Assembly: GCA_021851405.1 (NCBI GenBank)
Contig: JAJZDW010000017.1
Coordinates: 1-64,000 of the forward strand
Source: Pseudomonadota bacterium
GTDB lineage: Bacteria > Pseudomonadota > Gammaproteobacteria > Steroidobacterales > Steroidobacteraceae
Length of the DNA stretch: 64,000 nt
Reading direction: 5' to 3'
The notes under the pieces are model-generated. The model was not told where the DNA came from. It ran no database searches and saw nothing but the letters and a program-made list of their open reading frames with translations. How positions within the stretch are numbered: the stretch's first letter is position 1; every line of letters begins with the position of its first letter. The translations under genes were made by a program, and so were the position numbers. This document shows, piece after piece, positions 27,955-40,026 of the stretch.

Positions 27955-29274
27955 ATGGGTTTGATCGGCGCGGAGAGCCCGTCGGACGAGAAATCGCCCG
28001 AACGGCTGAGTCTCGATGAGCTCCGACAGGTGCAGCTCGAGCGACTGCGCCGATCCATTCGGCATGCCTGCGAGAACGTGCTGCACTACCAGCGGCGCTT
28101 CGCCGAACACGGGGTGAGCCCGCAGGACCTGCACACTCTGGAGGATCTGGCGCGTTTCCCGTTCCTGACCAAACAGGATTTCCGCGCCAACTACCCCTTC
28201 GGCCTGTTCGCCGTGCCGCGCGACAAGATCGTGCGCATCCATACCTCGAGCGGCACGAGCGGCAAACCCACCGTGGTCGGCTACTCGGCCGAGGACCTGC
28301 AGATCTGGGCGAGACTGGTCGGTCGGTGCATCCGCGCCGCCGGGGCGCGCACCGGGGACATCGTGCACATCGCCTACGACTATGGCCTGTTTACCGGCGG
28401 GCTTGGCTCGCACGCCGGAGCGGAGCACCTCGGCTGCACCGTGATCCCGGTCTCGAGCGGGCGCAGCGCCTGGCAGATCGAGCTGATGGAGGATTTCCGG
28501 CCCGACATCCTCATGGCCACGCCCTCCTACGCATTGAATCTCGCCGATGCCTTCGAGGCGCGCGGACTCGATCCGCACGAGAGCTCACTGCGCATCGGCA
28601 TCTTCGGGGCGGAGCCCTGGAGTGAGGCGACCCGCGCGGCGCTGCAGCTGCGGCTCGGGCTCGAGGCCTTCGACCTGTACGGGCTCGCCGAAGTGATGGG
28701 GCCCGGCGTGGCGTGCGAGACCGCCGGCGGAGCGCCCGGACTGACGCTGTGGGAAGATCACGTGTACCCGGAAGTGATCGACCCGAGCACCGGCCGGGTC
28801 CTGCCCGACGGGGAGGAAGGCGAGCTCGTGCTCACCTCGCTCACCAAAGAGGCGCTGCCGGTGATCCGCTACCGTACGCACGATCTGACCCGGTTGCTGC
28901 CTGCGCAGCACGGCCCGATGCGGCGCATCGCCCGGGTGAGCGGCCGCACCGATGACATGCTGGTGATTCACGGGGTCAACGTGTTCCCCTCGCAGATCGA
29001 TGCGCTGCTCGCGCGCTCAGGGGGTTTCTCGCCGCACTACAAGCTCGAGATTTCCCGCAGCGGGCCGCTCGATGACCTCACGGTGCACGCCGAGACGCTC
29101 TCGCGCCAGTACCAGAGCGACGCGCAGCTGCGCGCGGCCGCTGAGGATCTGATGCAGCAGATCAAGACGTTCATCGGCGTGAGCGTCACCGTGGTGGTGC
29201 ACCGAGCGGGCACCATTGAGCGAGCCCCGGGCAAGGCGACCCGGCTGATCGAGCCGCGAGCCGCGGCGCGCTGA
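27955..29274 (+). CDS. paaK: Phenylacetate-CoA ligase family protein
   Basis: A 439-residue acyl-adenylate-forming ligase with the size and motifs of PaaK, which activates phenylacetate to phenylacetyl-CoA. The phosphate loop is HTSSGTSGKPT, followed by YDYGLFTGGLGSHAGAE, the YGLAEVMGPG substrate/AMP motif and the GRTDDMLVIHGVNVFPSQ hinge. ATG 27955 is preceded by AGAGGAC; the in-frame ATG at 27838 is upstream of plausible promoter sequence and unconserved. No other paa genes are nearby, so it may act in aromatic-acid activation in another context, and the exact acid is not established. Confidence 0.88.
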   Translation: MGLIGAESPSDEKSPERLSLDELRQVQLERLRRSIRHACENVLHYQRRFAEHGVSPQDLHTLEDLARFPFLTKQDFRANYPFGLFAVPRDKIVRIHTSSGTSGKPTVVGYSAEDLQIWARLVGRCIRAAGARTGDIVHIAYDYGLFTGGLGSHAGAEHLGCTVIPVSSGRSAWQIELMEDFRPDILMATPSYALNLADAFEARGLDPHESSLRIGIFGAEPWSEATRAALQLRLGLEAFDLYGLAEVMGPGVACETAGGAPGLTLWEDHVYPEVIDPSTGRVLPDGEEGELVLTSLTKEALPVIRYRTHDLTRLLPAQHGPMRRIARVSGRTDDMLVIHGVNVFPSQIDALLARSGGFSPHYKLEISRSGPLDDLTVHAETLSRQYQSDAQLRAAAEDLMQQIKTFIGVSVTVVVHRAGTIERAPGKATRLIEPRAAAR

Positions 29275-29301
29275 GCGCGTGCGGCTCGCTCCCCGACTCG
29301 C

Positions 29302-31047
29302 TCAGCCCTTCTTCGGCAGGTACAGGTCGGTCAGCGTGCCTTCGAAGGCCTCGGCCGCCGCACCCACCGTCTCTGAGAGCGTCGGGTGCGGATGGATGGT
29401 GAGCCCGACATCGGCCGCATCGCAACCCATCTCGATCGCGAGCGCCACCTCGCTGATCAGCTCCCCGGCGTTGGTGCCGACGATGCCGCCGCCGAGCACC
29501 CGACGGGTGTGCGGATCGAACAGCAGTTTGGTGAACCCCTCGTCGCGCCCGATCGACAGTGAGCGGCCGCTCGCGGCCCACGGGAACACCGCCTTCTCGA
29601 CCTTCACGCCGCTCGCCTTGGCCTCAAGTTCGCTGAGCCCCACCCAGGCAATTTCCGGATCGGTGTAGGCCACCGAGGGGATGACGCGGGCATCAAACGC
29701 GCTCTTGTGGCCGGCGGCGACTTCGGCCGCGACCTTCGCCTCATGCACCGCCTTGTGCGCGAGCATGGGCTGACCGACGATATCCCCGATGGCGAAGATG
29801 TGCGGCACGTTGGTGCGCATCTGCGGGTCGACCGCAATGAAACCGCGATCCGAGACGGCGACACCAGCGGCCTCGGCGCCGATGCGCTTGCCGTTCGCAG
29901 AACGTCCGACCGCCACGAGGACCCGATCGTAGAGCGACGGCGCGGGAGCCTTCTCGCCCTCGAATGACACGCGCAACCCCTCTTTGAGCGCCTCGACGCG
30001 CGTCACCTTGGTGCCGAGCAGAATCTGCTCGTAGCGGGTGCGGATGCGTTTCTCGAGCGGCCGCACCAGATCCGGATCGCAGCCCGGGATCAACTGCGAG
30101 GTCAGTTCGACGACGCTCACGCGGTTGCCGAGCGCCTGATAGACGCAGGACATCTCCAACCCGATGATGCCCCCGCCGATCACCAGCAGCGGCCCGGCGA
30201 ACGGCTCGATCTCGAGCGCACCGGTGGAGTCGATCAGACGTGGATCCTCGGGCAGGCCCGGCAGCCGGACAGACTCGGAGCCGGCCGCGATGATGCATTG
30301 CTCGAAGCGGATCCGCTCGGTGCCGTGCTCGCCGCGCACCTCGATGACGTTCGGCCCGAGGAATGTGCCGACGCCCTGCACCACCTCGACCTTGCGTTGC
30401 TTGGCCAGGACCGTCAGTCCCCCGGTGAGCTTCTTCACGACGGAGTTCTTCCACTCCCGAAGCCTCGTGCGGTCGATCGTCGGCGCACCGAATGAGATGC
30501 CGTGTGCGGCCATCTCGGCGCTCTCCTCGATCACCTTGGCCGCATGCAGCAGCGCCTTGGACGGAATGCAGCCGACATTCAGGCAGACTCCGCCGAGCGT
30601 ATTCCAGCGCTCGACCAGCACCACCTTCAAACCCAGATCGGCCGCACGGAACGCGGCCGAATAGCCGCCCGGGCCGGCTCCGAGCACCAGCAACGGGACC
30701 GAGCGGTCAAACCCGCTCTCGGCGGCACTCGCCTTCACCCCCGAACTGACCGGGGTCGCGGCTGCCGGTGCCGGTGCAGAGCTGGGCGCCGGTCCACCGG
30801 CGGCCGATTCCTCGGCCGTCAGGCGCAGAATCGGCGTGCCCTTGGCGACCTTGTCGCCTGCCTTGACCAACACTTCGAGCACCACGCCCGCCGCCGTGGA
30901 CGGCACGTCCATCGAGGCCTTGTCCGTCTCGAGCGTCAAGAGCGGCGTGTCGACTTCGATGCGCTCGCCGGCCTTGACCAACACCTCGACGACCGCCACC
31001 TCGGTGAAACTACCGAGATCCGGGACGGTGAGCTCCACCGAGCTCAC
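29302..31047 (-). CDS. lpdA: Dihydrolipoyl dehydrogenase (E3) with N-terminal lipoyl domain
   Basis: A 581-residue E3 subunit of pyruvate dehydrogenase. Residues 1-80 are a lipoyl domain with its modifiable Lys in the ETDKASMDVP motif. After an Ala/Pro linker (about 85-115) the FAD domain begins with GAGPGGYSAAFRAA. The redox-active disulfide is in GGVCLNVGCIPSK and the C-terminal His-Glu motif in IHPHPTLSE. Start is GTG 31047, overlapping the aceF stop as GTGA; codons further upstream are aceF in another frame. A lipoyl-bearing E3 is known in some beta- and gammaproteobacteria, so this fusion is natural. Confidence 0.94.
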   Translation of the reverse strand: MSSVELTVPDLGSFTEVAVVEVLVKAGERIEVDTPLLTLETDKASMDVPSTAAGVVLEVLVKAGDKVAKGTPILRLTAEESAAGGPAPSSAPAPAAATPVSSGVKASAAESGFDRSVPLLVLGAGPGGYSAAFRAADLGLKVVLVERWNTLGGVCLNVGCIPSKALLHAAKVIEESAEMAAHGISFGAPTIDRTRLREWKNSVVKKLTGGLTVLAKQRKVEVVQGVGTFLGPNVIEVRGEHGTERIRFEQCIIAAGSESVRLPGLPEDPRLIDSTGALEIEPFAGPLLVIGGGIIGLEMSCVYQALGNRVSVVELTSQLIPGCDPDLVRPLEKRIRTRYEQILLGTKVTRVEALKEGLRVSFEGEKAPAPSLYDRVLVAVGRSANGKRIGAEAAGVAVSDRGFIAVDPQMRTNVPHIFAIGDIVGQPMLAHKAVHEAKVAAEVAAGHKSAFDARVIPSVAYTDPEIAWVGLSELEAKASGVKVEKAVFPWAASGRSLSIGRDEGFTKLLFDPHTRRVLGGGIVGTNAGELISEVALAIEMGCDAADVGLTIHPHPTLSETVGAAAEAFEGTLTDLYLPKKG

Positions 31048-32342
31048 GGCACGGCCTCGATGAGCGCGTGCGGGTGGGCCAGGGTCTCGGCCAGGAAGCT
31101 CGTGAAGCGCGCCGCAGCCGCCCCGTCGATGACCCGGTGATCGTAGGACAGCGACAGCGGCAGCATCAGCCGCGGCACGAACGCGCCATCGCGGTAGACC
31201 GGCTTGTGGGCCGAGCGCGACACGCCGAGGATGGCCACCTCGGGGGCGTTGATGATCGGGGTGAAGGCGGTGCCGCCGATGCCACCGAGACTGGAAATCG
31301 TGAAGCAACCGCCCTGCATCTGCTGCGCCGAGAGCTTGCCGGCACGCGCCGCCGCGGAGAGCTCCCCGAGCTGACGGGCCACCTCGTAGATGTCCTTGTC
31401 GCCTGCCTCATGCAGCACCGGGACCATCAGTCCGTTCGGCGTGTCGGCGGCGAAGCCGATGTTCACGTACTTCTTCAGCACCAGATTCGCGCCGGAGGCA
31501 TCCAACGAGGCGTTGAAGGTCGGGAACGCCTGCAGCGCCTTGACGCATGCGCGCACGATGAACGCGAGTGGCGTGAGCTTGATACCCCGCTCCGCCGCAC
31601 CGTCCTTGAGCGTCGTGCGCAGCGCCTCGAGCTCGGTGATGTCCGCCTCGTCGAACTGCGTCACGTGCGGCACGTTGACCCAGCTGGCATGCAGACGCGG
31701 CCCGGAGATGCGCTGAATGCGCGAGAGCGGCTGGGTCTCAACGGGGCCAAAGGCCGCGAAATCCACCGTCGGCACGGCCGGCAGCGCGCCACCGCCTGCG
31801 CCGGATCCCGTCAACGCACCCTTGACGAACGCTTTGACGTCTTCGTGGGTGATGCGTCCCTTGGCGCCGCTGCCCTTGACGCGTGTCAGGTCGACGCCGA
31901 GCTCACGAGCGAACTTACGCACGCTCGGTCCCGCGTAGGCCCGCGAGAACCCCGGCTCATTGATGGGCGGCGGGTCCGCCCGTCCGGGCGGCGCCGCCGC
32001 CGGTACCGGCACCGGCGCGGGGGCCACCGCTGCGGTCGGCGCCGGTACCGGCGCGGGGGCCGCAGCGGGTGCGGGCGCCGCGGCGGCCCCCCCGGTGGTG
32101 CGTACCGTCGCCAGCACATCACCGGCCGAGACGGTCCCGCCCTTGGCGACGTGCAGCTTCTCGATCACGCCCCCGACAATCGAGGGCACGTCCATCGTGG
32201 CCTTCTCGGTTTCGAGCGTGACCAGCGGGGTCTCCGCCTCGATGCGCTCGCCCGGCTTGACCAGGACGTCGATGACGGCGACGTCTTTGAAATTGCCCAT
32301 GTCGGGCACGCGCACTTCAACGAGGCTCTCTGCCGCGCTCAT
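31044..32342 (-). CDS. aceF: Pyruvate dehydrogenase E2, dihydrolipoyl acetyltransferase
   Basis: A 432-residue E2 core protein. A single lipoyl domain (about 1-80, Lys in ETEKATMDVP) is followed by a long flexible Ala/Pro swivel that contains imperfect DNA repeats near 31997-32060. The peripheral-subunit-binding domain follows (VRKFARELGVDLTRVKGSG, about 140-175), then the catalytic acetyltransferase domain with the active-site DHRVIDGAAAARF. E. coli AceF has three lipoyl domains; this one has one, with a second lipoyl domain carried by E3. It is the middle gene of aceE-aceF-lpdA. Confidence 0.95.
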   Translation of the reverse strand: MSAAESLVEVRVPDMGNFKDVAVIDVLVKPGERIEAETPLVTLETEKATMDVPSIVGGVIEKLHVAKGGTVSAGDVLATVRTTGGAAAAPAPAAAPAPVPAPTAAVAPAPVPVPAAAPPGRADPPPINEPGFSRAYAGPSVRKFARELGVDLTRVKGSGAKGRITHEDVKAFVKGALTGSGAGGGALPAVPTVDFAAFGPVETQPLSRIQRISGPRLHASWVNVPHVTQFDEADITELEALRTTLKDGAAERGIKLTPLAFIVRACVKALQAFPTFNASLDASGANLVLKKYVNIGFAADTPNGLMVPVLHEAGDKDIYEVARQLGELSAAARAGKLSAQQMQGGCFTISSLGGIGGTAFTPIINAPEVAILGVSRSAHKPVYRDGAFVPRLMLPLSLSYDHRVIDGAAAARFTSFLAETLAHPHALIEAVP

Positions 32343-32362
32343 CGCGATGTTGCCTTCAATTT

Positions 32363-35035
<2,673 letters not shown>

Positions 35036-35222
35036 GCAGTCTCACACTCGGCCACACGACGCCGAAGCGCGTGCAGCCCAAGGGGTAGAATTCCTAGACA
35101 TTCGCCGCGCGGTCCGGTGGCGCCCCCTCGGACCTACGGCGCATACACCCGATGCGAAGGGCCTCGACCGAATGGAGTAGGATGCGCCGCCAGCATCCCC
35201 TGCGAGCGAAAGTCGCCTGTCA

Positions 35223-36797
35223 ATGAGCCGCGCAATAATCCGGGTTTCATCCGCGATGGTCAAGCAAGGCGGCCCTCGGCGCGGCGCGGCGCGCGGCCCT
35301 GTTGCGCTGCTGCCGGCTGCGATCGGCCCGAAAATCGTGCGCTCGCGCACACTCGGGGATCTCGACACCCTACTTGTGGTGATGTGCTCATCTGCCGGAA
35401 GAGAGAGTCTCGCCGCACTGCCCGACGCCGAGCGCTGGCAGGGGCTGCTCGGGCCTGAAGCACCCCAGGCGCTCAGCGTGCGCGCCACGACGCTCACGAA
35501 CCGACGCCAGACGCAGGCGGTGCTCGGTTTTCTCCCCGACGGGGCGAGCACGTTCGAGCAACTGCAGCTCGCCGGCCGCATGCTCAAGAGCACCGCGGCG
35601 CGCGCGCCGCGCTCGGTGGGACTCGTGGCGCTCGGGGCGAACCCGCCGCGCGCCGCACGGCTCGAGGCACTGCTCGCCGCGACCCTCGCCGAATACTTCG
35701 CGCTGCCGAGCTTCAAGAGCGACGCCGGCAGCGCACCGGCCCTCGAGCGCATCGTGTTGCCCGCCGAGCCGCCGCTCGATACGCGCTACGCCAAGATCTG
35801 CGCCGAGGGGACCAACCTCGCGCGGTGGCTGACCGCCTTGCCGCCCAACATGCTCGATGCGCGCGGCTACCGCCGCGTGCTCGAAGAGCTCGCCCGCCGG
35901 CACGGTCTCGGCCTACGCTGGCTCGGGCCGAGCGAACTGCGCCGCCGGGGCGCGAACGCATTCCTCGCCGTGGCACGGGGCAACGGCCACCGCGACGCCG
36001 GCATCGCTCAGCTGACCTACCGCCCGGCGCGCCGGCGCGCCTCGGCACCGGACGTGGCGCTGATCGGCAAGGGCATCCTGTTCGACACCGGCGGGGTGAA
36101 CCTCAAATCCCACCGCAGCATGCTCGAGATGCACACCGACATGAGCGGCAGCGCCGTGGCGCTCGCCACGCTCATCGCACTGGCCGAGCTGCGCGCCCCG
36201 ATCGCCGCCGATGCGTGGCTCGCGATCACCGAGAACTCGATCGGCCCACAGGCCTACCGCCCGCAGGAAGTGGTGCGCGCAGCCAACGGGATCAGCATCC
36301 AGATCATTCATACCGACGCCGAGGGGCGCCTGGCGCTCGCCGACACCCTGGCGCTCGCCGCGCGCACTCGTCCACGCCTGATGCTCGACTACGGCACGCT
36401 GACCGGGGCGTGCGTGCACGCGCTCACCGAGCGCTTCAGCGGCGTATTCACCAACCGCGAGGCCCTCCTCGAGCGGCTGGTCGCGACCGGTCGCGCCAGC
36501 GGCGAGCGGGTCTGGCCCTTCCCCTTCGACGCGGACTTCGACGCCGACCTGGAAAGCAAGGTCGCCGACATCCTGCAGTGTGCCGTCGAGGGCAAGGGCG
36601 ATCACATTCTCGCGGCGCGTTTTCTCAACCGCTTCGTGCCACCTGAGATACCCTGGGTGCACCTGGACCTCTCGGCCGCGACCCGTGCCGGCGGTCTCGG
36701 CCACATCAATACCGACATCACCGGTTTCGGGGTGCGGTTTACGCTGGAGTTGCTGGTGCGAGAGAACCTGCTGCAGGCCCTGCGAGAGCGGCCATGA
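35223..36797 (+). CDS. M17-family leucyl aminopeptidase
   Basis: A 524-residue cytosolic metallo-aminopeptidase of the PepA/M17 family. The C-terminal catalytic domain carries GKGILFDTGGVNLK (metal-binding Lys and Asp), MHTDMSGSA, and the HTDAEGRLALAD signature, where the usual Asn of NTDAEGR is His. The DYGTLTGA block and GGLGHINTDITG C-terminus are as expected. The N-terminal domain is divergent. ATG 35223 is used; a second ATG at 35256 is possible. It overlaps pyrC as ATGA, giving the co-translated trio M17 - pyrC - rnt. Confidence 0.9.
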   Translation: MSRAIIRVSSAMVKQGGPRRGAARGPVALLPAAIGPKIVRSRTLGDLDTLLVVMCSSAGRESLAALPDAERWQGLLGPEAPQALSVRATTLTNRRQTQAVLGFLPDGASTFEQLQLAGRMLKSTAARAPRSVGLVALGANPPRAARLEALLAATLAEYFALPSFKSDAGSAPALERIVLPAEPPLDTRYAKICAEGTNLARWLTALPPNMLDARGYRRVLEELARRHGLGLRWLGPSELRRRGANAFLAVARGNGHRDAGIAQLTYRPARRRASAPDVALIGKGILFDTGGVNLKSHRSMLEMHTDMSGSAVALATLIALAELRAPIAADAWLAITENSIGPQAYRPQEVVRAANGISIQIIHTDAEGRLALADTLALAARTRPRLMLDYGTLTGACVHALTERFSGVFTNREALLERLVATGRASGERVWPFPFDADFDADLESKVADILQCAVEGKGDHILAARFLNRFVPPEIPWVHLDLSAATRAGGLGHINTDITGFGVRFTLELLVRENLLQALRERP

Positions 36798-37849
36798 CGG
36801 CGAGCGAGGTGCTCACGCTGCGCCGTCCGGATGACTTTCACCTGCACGTGCGCGATGGGCAGGCGCTGGCGGCAGTGGTCCCGTTCACCGCGGCGCGCTT
36901 CGCGCGCGCGCTCATCATGCCGAATCTGCGCCCGCCGGTGCGCACCGTGGCCGAGGCGAGCGCCTATCGCGAGCGCATCCGCGCCGCGCGGCCCGCGGAC
37001 AGCCGCTTCGAGCCGCTGATGAGCCTGTATCTGACCCACCACACGGCGCCCGAGGAGATCGAGCTCGCCCGCCGGCACGGTGGCATTCTCGGCTGCAAAC
37101 TGTATCCGGCCGGCGCCACCACCCATTCGGATGCCGGCGTGACCGACATCCGCGCGCTGGACGCGGTGCTCGAGCGAATGCAGGAGACGGGCCTGACGCT
37201 GCAGGTGCACGGTGAGGTGACCGATCCGCAGGTCGACGTTTTCGACCGCGAGGCCCGGTTCATCGACCAGGTGCTGGCACCGCTCACCGAGCGCTTCGCG
37301 CATCTGCGCATCGTGTTCGAACACATCACCACGCGCGCCGCCGTGCAATTCGTGCTCGGCGCGCGCGCCGGCGTCGCCGCGACGGTCACGCCTCAGCATC
37401 TGCTCATGAACCGCAACGCGCTGTTCACCGGTGGCATCCGACCGCATCACTACTGTCTGCCGGTGCTGAAATCCGAGGTCGACCGCGAAGCGCTGTGCGC
37501 GGCGGTTGCGAGCGGCACCCCCCGGCTCTTCTTGGGCACCGACAGCGCCCCGCACGCCCGCACCGCCAAGGAGAGTGCCTGCGGCTGCGCTGGAATCTTC
37601 TCGGCGCACGCGGCGCTCGAGCTGTACGCGGAGGCGTTCGAGGCGCTCGGCGCGCTCGCGCACCTCGAGGCGTTCGCGGCGCACCACGGCGCGGACTTCT
37701 ACGGGCTGGCGCGCAACGAGGGTCACATCCGCCTGGTGAAATCGCACTGGACGGTCCCGGAGCGGTATCCGTTCGGGACCGAGGAACTGGTGCCGCTGCG
37801 CGCCGGGGAGCGCATCGGCTGGCGTCTCGAGACGGTGGCGCACGCATGA
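36794..37849 (+). CDS. pyrC: Dihydroorotase
   Basis: A 351-residue PyrC-type dihydroorotase for pyrimidine synthesis, near the E. coli length (348). The metal-binding HLHVRDG is at residues 16-22, the carbamylated Lys in [15 protein letters not shown], and metal/substrate His residues follow in VHGEV and FEHITT. The C-terminal catalytic Asp is in [11 protein letters not shown] 36794 overlaps the peptidase stop as ATGA and the 3' end overlaps rnt in the same way. Everything expected of the family is intact. Confidence 0.95.
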   Translation: MTASEVLTLRRPDDFHLHVRDGQALAAVVPFTAARFARALIMPNLRPPVRTVAEASAYRERIRAARPADSRFEPLMSLYLTHHTAPEEIELARRHGGILGCKLYPAGATTHSDAGVTDIRALDAVLERMQETGLTLQVHGEVTDPQVDVFDREARFIDQVLAPLTERFAHLRIVFEHITTRAAVQFVLGARAGVAATVTPQHLLMNRNALFTGGIRPHHYCLPVLKSEVDREALCAAVASGTPRLFLGTDSAPHARTAKESACGCAGIFSAHAALELYAEAFEALGALAHLEAFAAHHGADFYGLARNEGHIRLVKSHWTVPERYPFGTEELVPLRAGERIGWRLETVAHA

Positions 37850-38535
37850 GCGAGTCGAATCCCCCCGTGCGCGGCCCGATGGCCAATCGCTTCCGCGGCT
37901 TCCTGCCCGTCGTGGTCGACGTCGAAACCGGTGGTTTCAACGCGACCACCGATGCGCTGCTCGAGATCGCGGCCGTGATGATCGACATGGATGCCGAGGG
38001 CGTACTGCACCGCGGCGCCACGCATTGCTACCACGTCAAACCATTCGAAGGCGGCCGGCTCGAGCCGGCGGCGCTGCAGGTGACGGGCATCGACCCGTTT
38101 CATCCCCTGCGCCCGGCGTTGCCCGAGCACGATGCGCTGCAGAGAATCTTCCGCGAAATCCGCCACGCGATCCGCGACTACGGCTGTCGGCGGGCGATCC
38201 TGGTCGGTCACAACGCGGCGTTCGACCTGGGGTTTCTCAACGCCACGGTCAAACGCGCCGACCTGAAGCGCAATCCCTTCCACCCCTTTTCATGCTTCGA
38301 CACCGCGACGCTGGCGGGCGCAGCCCTCGGCCAGACGGTGCTCGCCAAGGCGGCGATGGTGGCCGGACTGGAGTGGGACCCGGCGAGCGCGCACTCGGCC
38401 AGCTACGACGCGCAGCGCACGGCGGATCTGTTCTGCCTGGTGTGCAACCGGCTGCACGAGAGCTTCCGCGAGGCGCAGACGCGCACCCTCTCCCTCGGCT
38501 GGCAGAGCCAGCCGAGGGAGAGCGAGGAGTCCTGA
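37846..38535 (+). CDS. rnt: Ribonuclease T
   Basis: A 229-residue DEDDh 3'-5' exonuclease that trims tRNA and other stable RNA 3' ends. The first acidic pair is VDVETGGFN (DxE), the second Asp region [11 protein letters not shown], and the final [14 protein letters not shown] carries the catalytic His and Asp. The [15 protein letters not shown] opening is characteristic of RNase T. ATG 37846 overlaps the pyrC stop (ATGA). RNase T is largely limited to gammaproteobacteria, which supports the taxonomic reading. Only 7 bases separate its stop from the convergent grxD stop. Confidence 0.94.
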   Translation: MSESNPPVRGPMANRFRGFLPVVVDVETGGFNATTDALLEIAAVMIDMDAEGVLHRGATHCYHVKPFEGGRLEPAALQVTGIDPFHPLRPALPEHDALQRIFREIRHAIRDYGCRRAILVGHNAAFDLGFLNATVKRADLKRNPFHPFSCFDTATLAGAALGQTVLAKAAMVAGLEWDPASAHSASYDAQRTADLFCLVCNRLHESFREAQTRTLSLGWQSQPRESEES

Positions 38536-38542
38536 GGGACCT

Positions 38543-38875
38543 CTACGCCTGCACGCCGAGCGCACCGGCGCCGGAGAGCACTTTCTCGAGCTCCCCGCTC
38601 TGGTACATCTCGAGCGCGATGTCGCAACCGCCGAGCAGCTCACCGTTGACGTATAGCTGCGGATAGGTCGGCCAGTTCGAGTAGCGCTTGAGCCCCTCGC
38701 GCAGCTCCGGATCGTCGAAAATATTGACCGCCTTGAACTGCGCGCCGAGCGAGCGCAGCGCCGCAACCGTCTGCGCCGAGAACCCGCATTGCGGAAAATC
38801 CGGCGTGCCCTTCATGAACAGCACCACCGGTGCGGCGCCAATCTCGGCCTTGATCTTCTCCACCACGTCCATCAC
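38543..38875 (-). CDS. grxD: Monothiol glutaredoxin (CGFS type)
   Basis: A 110-residue monothiol glutaredoxin of the Grx4 family. The active site is PQCGFS, with TYPQLYVNGELLGGCDI carrying the cis-Pro and glutathione-binding GG. These proteins coordinate a glutathione-ligated [2Fe-2S] cluster as dimers or with BolA partners and act in iron-sulfur trafficking. The start may be either of the two adjacent ATGs at 38875 and 38872. It lies one base after the DUF1289 gene stop, so the two form a small operon. Confidence 0.94.
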   Translation of the reverse strand: MMDVVEKIKAEIGAAPVVLFMKGTPDFPQCGFSAQTVAALRSLGAQFKAVNIFDDPELREGLKRYSNWPTYPQLYVNGELLGGCDIALEMYQSGELEKVLSGAGALGVQA

Positions 38876-38876
38876 T

Positions 38877-39080
38877 TCACCTCTTCAGGGACATTTTGCG
38901 CCGCTCGATTGCGGCGATCACTTGCCATTGATCCGCGGCGCTGAGCGCGCTCCAGCGGGCGATCTCCGCCACGGTCCGCAGGCAGCCGACACAATATCCC
39001 CGCTCATCCAGCGAGCAGATCTTGACGCAGGGAGAGGGGGGAGGAGTGGACGTCAGCGCGGGAACCTCGGGCATGCGCAT
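38877..39080 (-). CDS. DUF1289-family small Cys-rich protein
   Basis: A 67-residue protein of the DUF1289 family. The conserved pattern SPCVKICSLDERGYCVGC then RTVAEIARW is complete, with four Cys in the arrangement C-x3-C-x8-C-x2-C that could bind zinc or an Fe-S cluster. The function is unknown; members often neighbour genes for redox or metal handling, and here the partner is grxD one base downstream. The protein is soluble with no signal peptide. Confidence 0.85.
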   Translation of the reverse strand: MRMPEVPALTSTPPPSPCVKICSLDERGYCVGCLRTVAEIARWSALSAADQWQVIAAIERRKMSLKR

Positions 39081-39139
39081 GCCATTATGAGGCCGCCCGG
39101 CACAGGTTCAATCCCCATCGCGCATGGTAGCCTCGGCGC

Positions 39140-40018
39140 ATGAGCGAACTGATCCCGGCGCCCCCCGCCCTCCTCCCCCCGGCCGACCTCGATGCCCAGG
39201 TCCGCACTGCGCTGCACGAGGACGTCGGCCGCGGCGACGTCACTGCCGCATTGGTCCCGTCCGAGCAGCGGGTGCGCGGCCGGATCGTGAGTCGCGAGGC
39301 GGCGATCCTCTGCGGGCAGCCCTGGGTCGAGGCCTGCTTCGGCCAGCTCGATCCAGAGATCCAGCTCACCTGGCACGTGGCCGAAGGCGCCCCGCTCGTG
39401 CCCGGTGCGCTGGTGTGCACGGTGCAAGGCGCGGCGCGCGCCGTGCTCACCGGGGAGCGCACGGCGCTGAACTTCCTGCAGCTGCTCTCGGGGACCGCCA
39501 CCGCCGCGCACCGCTTTGCCGAGGCCGTCGCCGGCACGGGCTGCACCGTGCTCGATACCCGCAAAACCCTGCCCGGGCTGCGCACCGCGCAGAAATACGC
39601 GGTGCGCTGCGGCGGCGGCGCCAATCACCGCATGGGGCTCTACGACATGGTGCTCATCAAAGAGAACCACATTCTCGCCGCCGGTTCGATCGGCGCGGCG
39701 GTGGAGGCGGCACGCCGCCTGGCCGGCGGCGTGCGCATCGAGGTCGAGGTCGAGTCCCTGGAGGAACTCGAGCAGGCCTTCGCGGCCGGCCCGGACATCG
39801 TCATGCTCGATGAGTTCTCGCTCGCGGACATGCGTGAGGCGGTCGGCCGCAATCGCGCCCGCGGCCGCCCCGTGCAGCTGGAGGCCTCCGGCAGCGTCAG
39901 CCTGGAGAGCATCGGTCAGATCGCCGCCACCGGGGTCGACTTCATCTCCGTCGGTGCGCTCACCAAGCACGTGCGCGCGGTCGATCTGTCCCTGCGCCTG
40001 GAATTCCAGGCGCCCTGA
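39140..40018 (+). CDS. nadC: Nicotinate-nucleotide diphosphorylase (carboxylating)
   Basis: A 292-residue quinolinate phosphoribosyltransferase for de novo NAD synthesis. Conserved pieces are the HEDVGRGDVT opening, GERTALNFLQLLSG, the DTRKTLPGLRTAQKYAVRCGGG active-site stretch (with Arg/Lys/His contacts to quinolinate and PRPP), and IKENHI. The C-terminal SVGALTKHVRAVDLSL matches the family end. The gene is transcribed alone; it is divergent from DUF1289-grxD and its 3' end converges on the acyl-AMP ligase gene with an 8-base gap. Confidence 0.95.
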   Translation: MSELIPAPPALLPPADLDAQVRTALHEDVGRGDVTAALVPSEQRVRGRIVSREAAILCGQPWVEACFGQLDPEIQLTWHVAEGAPLVPGALVCTVQGAARAVLTGERTALNFLQLLSGTATAAHRFAEAVAGTGCTVLDTRKTLPGLRTAQKYAVRCGGGANHRMGLYDMVLIKENHILAAGSIGAAVEAARRLAGGVRIEVEVESLEELEQAFAAGPDIVMLDEFSLADMREAVGRNRARGRPVQLEASGSVSLESIGQIAATGVDFISVGALTKHVRAVDLSLRLEFQAP

Positions 40019-40026
40019 TCGGCCGC

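Noticed and set aside
31990-32110. Tandem repeat or recombination site in the GCCGGTACCGGC-rich segment of aceF
   Set aside because: It encodes the Ala/Pro swivel linker of the E2 subunit; repeats in such linkers are common and have no other sign of a mobile element.
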